In this document: positions 1-8,368 of the stretch, piece by piece
Layout: the number at the start of each line of letters is the position of its first letter
Position numbering within the stretch: position 1 is the stretch's first letter
From: Coemansia sp. RSA 922
Taxonomy: Eukaryota; Kickxellomycota; Kickxellomycetes; Kickxellales; Kickxellaceae
Reading direction: 5' to 3'
Length of the DNA: 19,264 nucleotides
Assembly: GCA_027577415.1 (NCBI GenBank)
Contig: JANBQS010000385.1
Location: forward strand, 1 to 19,264
Notes under the pieces: model-generated
Databases searched by the model: none
The model's input: only the letters and a program-made list of their open reading frames with translations
What the model was told of the DNA's origin: nothing
Program-made: the position numbers and the translations under genes

Positions 1-490
1 TTCAATATCTGTTTTTGGCTGTAAACCCAAACAATCCCTCCTCCTGTTTCGATTATGTATGCAGCAATTTCTTTTTTGGGCCGCCATCTGCTTTCTACAG
101 CAGAGAGAGCATCTGGGCGGCAATGGACATGCATGCCCTATCTTGCCAACTTGGCAGTTGTTTGCAATGCGAGTTGCAACAATTCCCTCTCTTTTTTATT
201 TCAGTGCACAGCTGATGTGCGTCTTCTCCAACTCCCTCTCTATCCACCTGCATTACCATGTATTAACGACAATCATACATCCCTACAATTGTTAATTAAC
301 ATCATTCCCGTTTAAAAAAAAAACAAGACTACGCAACTAAACCAGCCAATACAGTTGCGCTAGTGGCCACAACTGTTTTTTTTTTTTTTGGGTGCGCTTG
401 ACTGCTATGTCAAAATACTTACTGGCGCTAAATCACATGTGCGTGCATTTTATTGTTGTCCCTATTTATTATTAAGATGTAGCGGCGCCT
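1..490. other. No gene recognised; possible intron or promoter
   Basis: None of the six frames gives a protein I recognise. The stretch holds a run of 14 T (376-389) and AT-rich sequence. A pyrimidine- and A/T-rich segment ends in AG at 475-476, just before the SWIRM coding frame opens (the frame has a stop at 473-475). It could therefore be the promoter and 5' leader of the SWIRM gene, or the tail of a long intron whose upstream exons lie outside the window. The sequence does not decide between these. Confidence 0.5.
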
Positions 491-811
491 ATGGATGTAT
501 CGGGATACCCCAAGGTCGAATTGCTAGCTACAGCAGAGAAGGAGTGCTGCTCGATTCTGCGCCTGTTTCCAGAGCAGTACTTGGGAATGAAGCTATCGCT
601 CGTACGCGCTGGCCGCACCCTGCCCAAGGGCACGTTCAAAAAGCGCGACGCTCAAAAGCTATGTCGCGTCGACGTCAACAAAACAAGCAAGGTATTTGAG
701 TGGTTCTGTAAGCTAGGGTGGATCCCACACGCATCTACTAGGCTCAACCACTCACACCAGCAGCCTGAAAACGGACAAGAGCAGCAACATCAACAAATGG
801 ACTTTTGTTAG
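491..811 (+). CDS. SWIRM-domain protein (Ada2- or Fun19/Laf-type), short or partial
   Basis: The 106-residue product is almost entirely a SWIRM domain (about residues 10-78), a helical DNA/nucleosome-binding module of chromatin complexes. Visible family features are the ILRLFPEQYLGMK helix segment, a KKRDAQKLCRVDVNKT block and the closing WFCKLGWIP. The first residues, MDVSGYPKVELL, resemble the lead-in to the C-terminal SWIRM domain of Ada2 (SAGA complex). DAQKLCRVDVNK is also close to the Fun19/Laf1/Laf2 family, so the subfamily is unresolved. The tail is Gln/His-rich. No ZZ, SANT or other upstream domain is visible in the preceding 490 bases. The entry is therefore either a stand-alone SWIRM protein starting at the ATG at 491 or the terminal exon of a larger gene. 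It converges on the Tcp11-like gene, with 92 bases between stop codons. Confidence 0.65.
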   Translation: MDVSGYPKVELLATAEKECCSILRLFPEQYLGMKLSLVRAGRTLPKGTFKKRDAQKLCRVDVNKTSKVFEWFCKLGWIPHASTRLNHSHQQPENGQEQQHQQMDFC

Positions 812-903
812 TATTTTTTTGGCCAGTATGTTTGTTCACTGAACATATAGTGGTCGCTACTAACAATAATAATTCGTAATATATCAAAGGCATCAAGCAT
901 TAT

Positions 904-3459
904 CTAGGGTAGTTGTATCTTGGTATACCACGGCGAGTACACTTGCCAATTGAATGAGCACAGCCGGCTAACTCGAAGCAATAAATCGACTACTTCCTTG
1001 TGGACGACCGCCATCGAGAACGACGATAGCGCGGCAGAAACAGCCTGCGAGTTGCTCTCCAGCCGTCTAGCCAGTACACCTGGCTCCTCGTCCTTGTCAA
1101 GCTCAGTCAGCATAAGCCTCCGCAGCTGCTTCTCCATTAAATGAAAGACTGGGTCGTCCTTAGCCAGAGTTTTGGGCACCAGACTGGCTACAACCTCTTC
1201 GCTCCCAGCCATACGCTGAACCGCATCAACAATGCGATCCATGGTAACGTCGTCGGCCTGCAAAATGCTCACTAGCTCGAGCGCATTTTGGCGCGACTTA
1301 TCGCCAACACATACGCCTGACTTTAGAGTAAGCGCTTTGGTCAATGCGCACAATGCCGAGGCGCTGAGGAGTACTTGTAACTGGTTCTGCAGCAGCTGGA
1401 TACGCTGCCGATCCAGCGCCCACGTCACCGGCGTATCCTCCACACTCAGCGCGGTGGGAGCAAAGCACATATCGAGAACCGCTTCCAAAAATACATGCTT
1501 TGCGGCGGCCCTGCACTGTCCGGATGGCTGGCGTGCTGCGGCGCTATGCATCCAAGCCGTCGTTTGCGCGAGAATCAGCTGGGTGTTGCCCTGGTACTTG
1601 GTCTCTAGCAATTGCGCCATCTTTGTCTGCTCATACTCGATGGCATGGAGGCGTAGCCACGGGCGAACTGTCGTATCGAGCTGATGGTTAAGCGCGTCCA
1701 GACGTATATTGCGTATTAGTTGCATGATCGCTTGTGTGATCTCCAGCAATTGTCCGACGCTGGACTTGGCCGCATCTGACAGAACTGCCGCACTATTGTC
1801 AACTTTCGCCTTGTGGATATCAGCAAGGAGCGAGTCAATAGAGTCATCTCGAATGGGTGCACATACGCTGCGAGCTGTCAACAATACTAGCCGGAACTTT
1901 GCATGAACGTCCAGGGCCCCATTAGACAGCTGCGTTGTTATCCACTCGGGATCGAGCTCTCTGTCCAAGGTCTCGCGCTGCTGACTGCCCGGTGGAACTA
2001 TTGTGCGCATATCTAATCGCAACTGTGTCAGAATGCCAACAACATGGTCGCTGTTTCCTAAGGCGATCTCTTGCTTGATGTGATCAAAGAACGCCTTGGT
2101 TACGGCTTGCTGCACTGCACCAACCAGGGTGTTGGTTGCCGCAGGCTCTAGTCGCAAGTCGGGATCTAATACTAGCTCGTGCGCAAGCTTGGCATCTTGT
2201 AGAGCAGTCGATGCAGTCAAGTCAAAGTTTCCTAGCACGCGGTCAACATCCTGGGATACTGGGTCTGAAATTGCTTTGGCTAGTACGGCTGATGGCTTTG
2301 AATTGACCTGTGCAGCCTCGCTGGTACTGCCACTAGCAGAGTCTGGCAATATGCCAGCTTCTTGCTCACTGAGATCGCCAGACTCGGCTGTTGCGCCGCC
2401 ATGGCGAGAGTCTAAGTGCATTGCGCGTACTCCATTAACGACCGGAGATGGAATGGCGTTGTCAGCGCTCAGCTGCTCAGTCGGTGGAGCCAGGGAAGTT
2501 GATGGTGCCTGAGGATCGCTGTAACTTTGTCGAAGTTCACTCTGTTTCTGCAATAACGCTTCAACAGCATCGCCACCGCCCAGTGTCCGAATTTTATCCA
2601 ACAGGTCCTCTCGTTGTCTCCGAATTCCCTCCCGCCATGTTTCGTCGCCCTCGCCCAGCGTTCTATGCTGCACCGACTGCCACAGCCGATCGAGTTCTAA
2701 ATAATGGCGCTCCATAGTCAGCAAGAGTTTTTGGGCGTCCGAGCGCTTCCACAAGTCAAGCGCTGAATAAAAGGCCTCGAAGCTAGCCACACTGGTCTGC
2801 TGCTTTTGATACCAGCTCGTATGGTGGCTAATAAATGCAGCCGCAAACTGGGCATATGTCTGGGTCATAACCACGGCTGCTGATGCTACCATTGCGTCAA
2901 GATGCGAATTGTCAGTCACAAGTAACTGAGGATGGGCGGTGAACAGATGGCCTACAACAAACGTGCGTCCTGGCAGTTTATATGGCAAGCTAATGTCGGA
3001 GCCGCCTTTTCGCGCTGGACTGGTTTTGAGCAGTGCTTGCATTAGGGCTTCAGAGCCCAGGACTATGGCCGGATTCTGTATAAGTTGAGTGGCATCTTCG
3101 AATGACAGGCTTTTGAGCCTCTCTACAGTGACATTGGTACGCTGCCACATGTCGACTGGCCCGCTGAGTATGTGGCGTCGCCATGCTCGCTGAATAGTCA
3201 CTGTGGCTTCAGCCTCGTCCCCTTGACTGGCCTCACTCTCCCTTGGTTTACTGATGTGCCGCCGCTTAGACAGCTGCTGACTATCAAGAGCTGCTGCTGT
3301 TGTCAAAGTAGCAGTTTGCTGTCGATCTGTCTGTTCGTTGCTAGTCGACGGTCTTCGCTTGAGCGTTGTTACTACATCGCCGCTGGAACTAGTCGTCGGC
3401 GTCGACTGTGTACTTTCGTTCTCGCCAGAGGCCGCTTCATTATCGCGCCAGTCGTTCAT
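904..3459 (-). CDS. Tcp11/Sok1-family protein with an IQ motif
   Basis: An 851-residue intronless ORF. The start chosen is the ATG at 3459-3457; the frame is open slightly further upstream but without another ATG. Residues 1-80 are Ser/Thr-rich and low complexity. An IQ-like calmodulin-binding motif (IQRAWRRH) lies near residues 89-96. The segment around FVVGHLFTAHPQLLV and the following helices, including a WRRSD-like LWKRSDAQKLL stretch, match my memory of the T-complex protein 11 domain. A second helical region ends with AIEYEQTKMAQLLETKY, also typical of Tcp11. Yeast Sok1 in this family was found as a suppressor of protein kinase A defects; the biochemical role is not established. Residues of about 330-420 form a Ser/Ala/Glu-rich linker. 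The family call rests on recognition of these blocks, not on a search. Confidence 0.7.
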   Translation of the reverse strand: MNDWRDNEAASGENESTQSTPTTSSSGDVVTTLKRRPSTSNEQTDRQQTATLTTAAALDSQQLSKRRHISKPRESEASQGDEAEATVTIQRAWRRHILSGPVDMWQRTNVTVERLKSLSFEDATQLIQNPAIVLGSEALMQALLKTSPARKGGSDISLPYKLPGRTFVVGHLFTAHPQLLVTDNSHLDAMVASAAVVMTQTYAQFAAAFISHHTSWYQKQQTSVASFEAFYSALDLWKRSDAQKLLLTMERHYLELDRLWQSVQHRTLGEGDETWREGIRRQREDLLDKIRTLGGGDAVEALLQKQSELRQSYSDPQAPSTSLAPPTEQLSADNAIPSPVVNGVRAMHLDSRHGGATAESGDLSEQEAGILPDSASGSTSEAAQVNSKPSAVLAKAISDPVSQDVDRVLGNFDLTASTALQDAKLAHELVLDPDLRLEPAATNTLVGAVQQAVTKAFFDHIKQEIALGNSDHVVGILTQLRLDMRTIVPPGSQQRETLDRELDPEWITTQLSNGALDVHAKFRLVLLTARSVCAPIRDDSIDSLLADIHKAKVDNSAAVLSDAAKSSVGQLLEITQAIMQLIRNIRLDALNHQLDTTVRPWLRLHAIEYEQTKMAQLLETKYQGNTQLILAQTTAWMHSAAARQPSGQCRAAAKHVFLEAVLDMCFAPTALSVEDTPVTWALDRQRIQLLQNQLQVLLSASALCALTKALTLKSGVCVGDKSRQNALELVSILQADDVTMDRIVDAVQRMAGSEEVVASLVPKTLAKDDPVFHLMEKQLRRLMLTELDKDEEPGVLARRLESNSQAVSAALSSFSMAVVHKEVVDLLLRVSRLCSFNWQVYSPWYTKIQLP

Positions 3460-3741
3460 TAGTCGCAAAAATGTAAATTTAGAGTAAATTTGTGAGTCTC
3501 ATTCAAAAGGAAGAAAGAAATTGCTGACAAAAATACTCTAGTGAACAAAAAGTGGAAAAAGGCATAGACTTTTGGATACTGACATTTTGTGATTACTAAT
3601 GAGTAATATGTAGCCATCTGCCAGACCCATGTGCGTATCTCGTGGTTCAAAATAATATCAAAGCAAAAAGTATTTGGTTAGTTGTGACATGTATCCTAAA
3701 TGGTTATTATTATAAGTCGCTTTGAAGCGCCGCAAAATGTC

Positions 3742-5433
3742 CTACTTTTCCAAAGAACAGGTTGGACTATAGCTAGCATCTCGCGCAATATCTTCTAGTG
3801 CTATCCCTGTAGTCTCTGGTATGGCCCAGTAAACCGATGTTATAGCAGCAACGACCAAGAATGAGTACAGCCAGAAAATAACAGGCAACGTCATGACAAA
3901 TGCCAAGTGCAAGAACGACACAGTCCATATGTAAGAAAAGATCCAGTTGGATATGGCGGCAACTGCGCCTGCTCTGCTGCGCAACGCCTGGCTAAACATC
4001 TCTGACTGAATGACCCAAGGAATGCTGCCGAGTCCAAGCGAGAATGCGCCTAATGAAAATATAATCGATGCCACTGCTAGCCAACTGCCTGCTCTGCTAC
4101 GCACAGTATCCATGGGACAGCTAGCTGAGAGCTGAGAGCTGCTCGATAGTAGTGATTCGTGCGATAGACAAAGGCCAGTTTGTGTTTCCCATCCACAGGC
4201 AGTGTCTAGCAAACAAGAGCCGCACCGTGTGTATCCATTGCAGCTGGATTTGTTTACTTGGTCAAATCCAGTAATCGCCACAAATGACCCGCCCAAGACG
4301 ACTAGCCCTGCCGCCATAGCCATCGTCGAGATCAATAAGAGCCGTTTGCGTCCCAATCGGTCAATAATACCCAATGATGCAGCCGCGGCCAAGAATTGAA
4401 CCAAGCCTAGTAGTATAATCGGTAGCTGAGATGCGTGGGTCTTGGTCAGTCCCAGGATTTTAAACAGATACACGGAAAAATACTGCAAGGCGCTAAATCC
4501 CGACGACTGTTTTGCCACTTGAAGCATACACGAAATTGCCAGTGCCTTTCGATTGCTGGCATTAAACAGCTGGCTGAATTTTGGCGACAGACCCTCTTCA
4601 CTCTGTATCGCCTTTTTCAACGAGTCGGCTTGGCTAGTAATGTCTTCTTCAGATAGGAGCTTTGGATGATTTAGCTGTCGAATAACCGCTTTAGCCTCCT
4701 CGAATTTCCCGCGATATATCAGGTCACGGGGAGAATTTGGCACAAGCATGAATAGCAATGCTGCCAAGCACAAACAGAGCAAGCTGTTTATGATAAACGC
4801 ACATGTGCTGCTATTCTCGCTAACATTGAGAACCATGATCAACGTGTATCCCACGGGCATCCCTAAGTTTATGGCAACCATGTTGAAGGTAATAAACAGA
4901 CCTCGGAACTCCTTGGGCGACAACTCACCAATATAAACTGGTGCAATCATTGAGGATACTCCCAGCGCTACACCAATAACAGTTCGACCGACTATACACA
5001 TGGTGTAGTTTGTGGATACTCCTACCAGCATGGACCCGGTAGCATATACTAGCGAGCTCATGAGAAGCATTGTTTTTCGACTATATCTGCTCGCTGCCAC
5101 AATAAGCAGCACAAGACCTAATATTGCTCCTAAAGACGTGCTGGCACCCAAGTACTCTATCTGCAGGGCATCGAGTTTGTAGCGATCCTTCAGCTTCGGC
5201 AGCGTCCCCGAAATAGCCTAAAATCAATAGATGCTAATTAACAACTACTATTTATACGTACGCACGCAAGCTCAAAACGTGGTAGCATAATTATTATTGG
5301 TGCTGTGAGCAATAGTTACCGTTGTGTCTAGTCCGTAGAGTAATCCATATGAGGCGATAATAACAACGTAGTATGTTGTGCGTAGCAAGAACAGTTTTAC
5401 AAAGTTCTGGATAGCCGGCATTGCGACGGACAT
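3742..5433 (-). CDS. MFS sugar/inositol-type transporter with PSI-like loop (2 exons)
   Basis: Coding is join(3742..5217, 5320..5433) on the minus strand, 529 residues. Exon 1 (38 aa) begins at the ATG at 5433-5431 and ends ..YGLLYGLDTT. Exon 2 resumes AISGTLPKLKDRYKLD, which restores the sugar-porter TM1 signature (GLDT.AISG). Further sugar-porter signatures are RTVIGVALG.....PVYIGELSP..FRG, PNSPR, the QSSGFSALQYFS helix, DRLGRKR, IPWVIQSEMF and PETTG. The first cytoplasmic D-R-x-G-R-R motif is degenerate (SRYSRK). Twelve membrane segments are expected. A loop between TM9 and TM10 carries six cysteines in a PSI-like pattern (see separate entry), as in plant INT and animal HMIT inositol transporters. 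This makes a proton-coupled inositol or sugar carrier at the plasma membrane likely, but the substrate is not proven. A TATATA-like stretch lies at 5469-5474. Confidence 0.88.
4117..4242 (-). other. PSI-like six-cysteine extracellular insert (TM9-TM10 loop)
   Basis: Residues of about 364-405 of the transporter hold cysteines spaced C-x5-C-x2-C-x5-C-x8-C-x16-C, with the core CGSCLLDTACGW. The CxxC followed by CGW is characteristic of plexin-semaphorin-integrin (PSI) folds. The insert follows the DRLGRKR loop and TM9 and precedes TM10, so it should face outward and be disulfide-bonded. A Ser-rich linker follows the fifth cysteine. Confidence 0.6.
5218..5319 (-). other. Intron of the MFS transporter gene
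   Basis: This 102-nt intron is phase 0. Read on the minus strand, the donor is ACG|GTAACT and the acceptor is TTGATTTTAG|GCT. A TAG in the coding frame sits exactly at the acceptor, so exon 2 cannot extend upstream unspliced. Splicing joins GLDTT to AISGTLP, which reconstitutes the conserved first transmembrane helix of sugar porters. I see no strong CTAAC-type branch site; GTTAATT about 30 nt upstream of the acceptor is the best candidate. Confidence 0.85.
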
Positions 5434-5643
5434 GGAATAAATTATTAAAGAACAATACTATTTTCCAGGTATATAAAAGCAAGGGATATTGCCAAAGAAG
5501 GCAATTTTTATCCTGCTTCAGAGACAATATTTTGTCATGGCCGCCTTGCCTCACTCTAATGACTCGATTGAAGGTGCCAAGACGAGGCTACGCTTGAATA
5601 CGCAGCCAGAAGACAGAGTAAAAGCAAATGACAGCAGACAGTT

Positions 5644-5663
5644 TGGCTGGCTGGCTGGCTGGC
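5644..5663. repeat. (TGGC)5 microsatellite
   Basis: Five exact tandem copies of TGGC in intergenic DNA. Confidence 0.9.
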
Positions 5664-6042
5664 TTAAGGGCACAGGTGAAATGCCGGAGCAACTAATACA
5701 TCCCTAAACCTGAACAAATGAGGCGGGTAAAAAAAGGGTATCTCGTTTCTTAGTTTCTAAGAATAACCCAATCCTAGTCGGGTGGCACCACTTGTCAATA
5801 GATGAATGTGACACTAGGTTCTTGCAAAGTTAAAAATGCGGCGTATACACAGCTCGTTTCTTCTCTTCCGAGTGAGCTCAATGTGTCAATGAAGCATTGA
5901 CAACACAATTGCATGTACTTTTCTTTTGTCGCCTGCCACTACTAGTGCTCAAATAGAGACTACAGGCGAGACATGTGGCTGATGTTGCCAAACGACGAAA
6001 TGAATAACAGAGTACTTGTCATGCAGTATTTGAAATACATAC

Positions 6043-6048
6043 TTTATT
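6043..6048 (-). terminator. Poly(A) signal AATAAA for the HIU hydrolase gene
   Basis: The plus strand reads TTTATT, giving AATAAA on the minus strand about 42 nt after the hydrolase stop codon, a normal place for a 3'-end processing signal. Confidence 0.55.
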
Positions 6049-6089
6049 GTCACCAAACACTAGCATTATAATCTATATCGGGGCCCAGC

Positions 6090-6455
6090 TTAGCTACCGC
6101 GATAAGTGGTGTATGAAAAGGGAGCCAGGTTAAGTGGGATGTGGTAGTGAGGCGCTGGCTGGTCGATCTCGAATGCGACATCGACAAAGGGGTAAAAGCT
6201 CTTCTCTCCGTGTAGGGCAAAGTAGGTCTTGGTATCAAAGCGCACAGTATACACGCCCGGAGCGAGAACATGGGTGGGCTCAAGCAGGGATGGGCAGCGG
6301 CCATCCTCATTAGTGACGCCACGAGCTATCACTGAGCTCTGTCCGGCAGACGCCGCAGTGGAGGTCGGTGCGTAGCTGATAGAGATAGGCACGCCGCGGG
6401 CAGGCAAGCCGCGGGCAGCATCGAGAACGTGCGAGGTGATAGGGCTAACTCCCAT
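6090..6455 (-). CDS. 5-hydroxyisourate hydrolase (transthyretin-like)
   Basis: A 121-residue single-exon ORF of normal family length. It begins MGVSPITSHVLD and ends FSYTTYRGS, the two hallmark ends of 5-hydroxyisourate hydrolase (EC 3.5.2.17). The enzyme hydrolyses the product of urate oxidase to OHCU in the ureide pathway, which salvages purine nitrogen. Residues expected to be catalytic are visible: His9 in SHVLD, the His of HYHIPL and the C-terminal Tyr-Arg-Gly-Ser. The YRGS end separates the enzyme from vertebrate transthyretin, which has lost it. A short insertion (APTSTAASAGQSS) lies in a surface loop. There is no obvious peroxisomal targeting end. The start is an ATG with no better upstream choice. 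The gene diverges from the Nbl1-like gene across a 337-base promoter region. No other urate-pathway gene is in the window. Confidence 0.95.
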   Translation of the reverse strand: MGVSPITSHVLDAARGLPARGVPISISYAPTSTAASAGQSSVIARGVTNEDGRCPSLLEPTHVLAPGVYTVRFDTKTYFALHGEKSFYPFVDVAFEIDQPAPHYHIPLNLAPFSYTTYRGS

Positions 6456-6792
6456 GGTTGATTATAGAGATATATGGAGGAAAAAGGGAACGAGTTTGGA
6501 AAAAAGGAAGATAACAGAGACAAGTGGCGGCGACGACGACGTAGTACCAATATTTGCCAGTGCGGCGAATATTGGCGCTGCTCCTGCTAAAATATGCGCG
6601 CGCTTTGTGGTTCGCCACTGCGACTCCATGGCGACTCAGCTCGCTTGGTTTAATGAAAACAGCAACGCTTTATTTTTTGGCTCTACTTTGCTTGGCACAA
6701 TTCAAATCGTTCTTCTACTTTGTACCTACCTCAATTGACTATTAGGTTACTATCAAACGACTCCGCCACTATCATAAGCGCAGGCAGCTCAA
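6456..6792. promoter_or_regulatory. Bidirectional promoter region between HIU hydrolase and Nbl1-like genes
   Basis: 337 bases separate two divergent start codons. The region contains an inverted repeat with a CCAAT box in each arm (6547-6575) and an A/T-rich TATA-like segment just upstream of the hydrolase ATG (about 6463-6474). No convincing ORF lies inside it. Confidence 0.5.
6547..6575. promoter_or_regulatory. Inverted repeat carrying opposed CCAAT boxes
   Basis: CCAATATTTGCC (6547-6558), a 5-nt spacer AGTGC, then GGCGAATATTGG (6564-6575). The 12-nt arms match at 11 of 12 positions. Each arm begins with CCAAT on its own strand, so the element could bind a HAP/NF-Y-type factor in either direction. 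It sits about 92 bases from the hydrolase start and about 218 from the Nbl1-like start. Confidence 0.5.
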
Positions 6793-7224
6793 ATGAATTC
6801 GTCGTTACCAGACACAAATCGCGACACTCCGCAGGACGGATGTCTAAGCCCCGGTGCCTTGTCCAGTAGGACAGTTAGGTCGGTCAACAGAGAAGCACAC
6901 GTACAACTGGCCCACGAGCAGCGCACTGCGATGCTAGAGAACTTTGACATGGAAGTAGAGGACAAGATTCGCTTAATGCGCGCCCAACTCGATGCAGACA
7001 AAATGGACTTGATTCTCAAGGCAGACTGCGACGTAGCACAGCTCCCAAAGTGCGTGCGCGATATGCCATTAGTGACGTTTTTACGCGAGTATGGTGGCGA
7101 CGTGTCTGCCGCTGTACGTGGCGTACTGAAGATTGACGACAAGGGCAGAGAGACCATGGTGCCATTGCCGGAAACGCCGCTTGTCATCCGTGCTCGACGC
7201 AAAGTTGTAGCAAAGCCCACATAG
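6793..7224 (+). CDS. Nbl1/Borealin N-terminal-domain protein (chromosomal passenger complex)
   Basis: A 143-residue intronless ORF. Residues of about 38-100 match the Nbl1/Borealin N-terminal helix pattern: an ENFDMEVEDKIRLMRAQLD coiled coil, then a segment ending in ..QLPKCVRDMPLVTFLREYGGD. In this family that helix packs with survivin (Bir1) and INCENP (Sli15) to form the targeting part of the Aurora B complex at centromeres and the spindle midzone. The N-terminus is polar and the C-terminus basic (RARRKVVAKPT). The short length agrees with fungal Nbl1-type proteins, which lack most of animal Borealin. The gene converges on the COP9 subunit 7 gene, with 141 bases between stop codons. The family call rests on motif recognition. 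Confidence 0.72.
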   Translation: MNSSLPDTNRDTPQDGCLSPGALSSRTVRSVNREAHVQLAHEQRTAMLENFDMEVEDKIRLMRAQLDADKMDLILKADCDVAQLPKCVRDMPLVTFLREYGGDVSAAVRGVLKIDDKGRETMVPLPETPLVIRARRKVVAKPT

Positions 7225-7365
7225 CAACGGCGTTGTCCGTGTTGCTGTTTGAATTCATTTGCATGTATTCCATATCAAACATCGTCTCCATTCTCTCAAA
7301 TTTTAAACTAGCATGATGTATGTATTGGCCTAGTCGACATAGAGATCCAAAAGACTAGTCGGTGG

Positions 7366-8320
7366 CTAAAATTCTCCTGCACCAGTTCTTCTCTCTTCGT
7401 TTTGGTACTCGGAGCTGGCATACTGAGAATCGTAGCGCGCTAGACTTTCGGGCTCACCACCTGCCGAGGCGTGTGCCATGTGCAGGTCTTGCAAGGCAAA
7501 TGTGAACTCGCGCTCCTTTGCACGCTTAGATACCAATTTCTGTTCGGCGTCATTCACGCCGACCGATAGCGTGTCGAGCTCCTTCTCACAGACTGCTGAC
7601 CACTTATCCAGCGATTCATAGATGGCCTGGAGGTCTTCCCGACGCACGTCACGTCCAACAACAAACTCAACCTCGACCAATCGGCGCTGCTGATCGAGCT
7701 TAGCCGACAACAGACCCTTGTAAATGGTGTCAATGACCAGGTCCTCCATCTGCTGCTCGTGTGCGCAGTCGAGCTCGCGGATCAGGTCGTCATATGGCAG
7801 GACCTTTGAGACTGAGGCAAGGCTCACCAAGGACAAATGCTTCAGTTTCTCTAGCTGCCGCTCCGTTAGTTCTGGTAGCTGCGCAGAGACGGCTACAGCT
7901 TGCAAAGAAAGAGCCAAAAAGAGTGAAATACGTGGCCTATTAGTTTCATTCCAATAAGGCGGGTCGGTGATAGACATGCAGTCTTTGTAGCGCCAATTGC
8001 GACTCACCTTTATAATCGCTGAGAGTGCCAAAGGAAAACAGCTCCAGCAGGTTCCAATACGCATTGGGCTGTTCCGACGCTGCGAGCTACACTTGTACAA
8101 CCAAGAAGTGATGTTGTTAGAATACCAATTGGGAATGCTGCGCACAAAAAAAATTTGCAGTTACATTGACATTAGCCAAGGGGCGTACCTCGCGAGCCTT
8201 GGGCGAATCCAGCACCCGGCCAAAGTGGTAAATGCTCTCGTTTTCGAGCAGCTGCTGAATGACTTGAATAACCTCCGACTCTGTCGTTGCCATGTGTAGT
8301 GCGCTCAAGTATGTATCCAT
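7366..8320 (-). CDS. COP9 signalosome subunit 7, PCI domain (3 exons)
   Basis: Coding is join(7366..7892, 8008..8086, 8189..8320) on the minus strand, 245 residues. Exon 1 gives MDTYLSAL..HFGRVLDSPKARE. Exon 2 gives LAASEQPNAYWNLLELFSFG..DYK. Exon 3 gives VSAQLPELTERQLEKLKHLS and the rest. The joined order reproduces CSN7: (R)EL.., a LL.LF.YGT..DY helix, then LTE.Q..KLRHLS.VSLA. Also visible are VLPYDDLIRELDC, MEDLVIDTIYKGLL..KLDQ, FVVGRDVRREDL and the SLDKWSAVCEKEL helix. These are the PCI winged-helix elements through which the subunit assembles in the signalosome, which removes Nedd8 from cullin ligases. A coiled-coil tail follows (EQKLVSKRAKEREF) and the C-terminus is short. The start is the ATG at 8320-8318. 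The exon 3 boundary has an alternative (see intron 2). Confidence 0.88.
7893..8007 (-). other. CSN7 intron 2 (two in-frame acceptors)
   Basis: 115 nt, phase 1. The donor is AAAG|GTGAGT, a strong consensus, and the acceptor is CTGTAG|CC. A second AG six bases upstream (TTTGCAAG|CT, intron 7899-8007, 109 nt) keeps the same frame and would add two residues (Val-Ala). A CTAAT branch-like motif lies near 7937-7941. The 115-nt form gives the spacing between DY and LPEL that I recall for animal CSN7A. Confidence 0.75.
8087..8188 (-). other. CSN7 intron 1
   Basis: 102 nt, phase 0. The donor is GAG|GTACGC and the acceptor is GTGTAG|CTCGCA. A CTAAC branch site lies at 8116-8120, about 30 nt before the acceptor. 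Two other AGs are frame-incompatible: one at about 8139-8138 leads to an early stop, and the one at 8093-8092 breaks the frame of the conserved exon 2. Confidence 0.85.
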
Positions 8321-8368
8321 TTCGAATTGGTCACGGAAGAAATTTCTTTAGAATGTGGTCTCCAGCTA

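Larger units (their letters stand above)
5434..6089. other. Intergenic region, 656 bases
   Basis: This is the upstream region of the transporter (minus) and the downstream region of the hydrolase (minus). It contains a TATATAAAAG stretch at 5469-5478, a TGGC tetranucleotide repeat and, at its right end, the hydrolase poly(A) signal. A 57-codon plus-strand ORF (5537-5707) is not convincing as a gene. I see no RNA gene. Confidence 0.55.

Noticed and set aside
5537..5707. 57-codon plus-strand ORF downstream of a TATATAAAAG stretch
   Set aside because: It has a fair start context, but the translation has no recognisable features and part of it encodes a TGGC microsatellite (WLAGWL). The TATA-like stretch can equally serve the minus-strand transporter.
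6789..7220. 143-codon minus-strand ORF opposite the Nbl1-like gene
   Set aside because: It covers almost the same span, but its Ser/Arg-rich translation has no family features, whereas the plus strand gives the Borealin-type helix.
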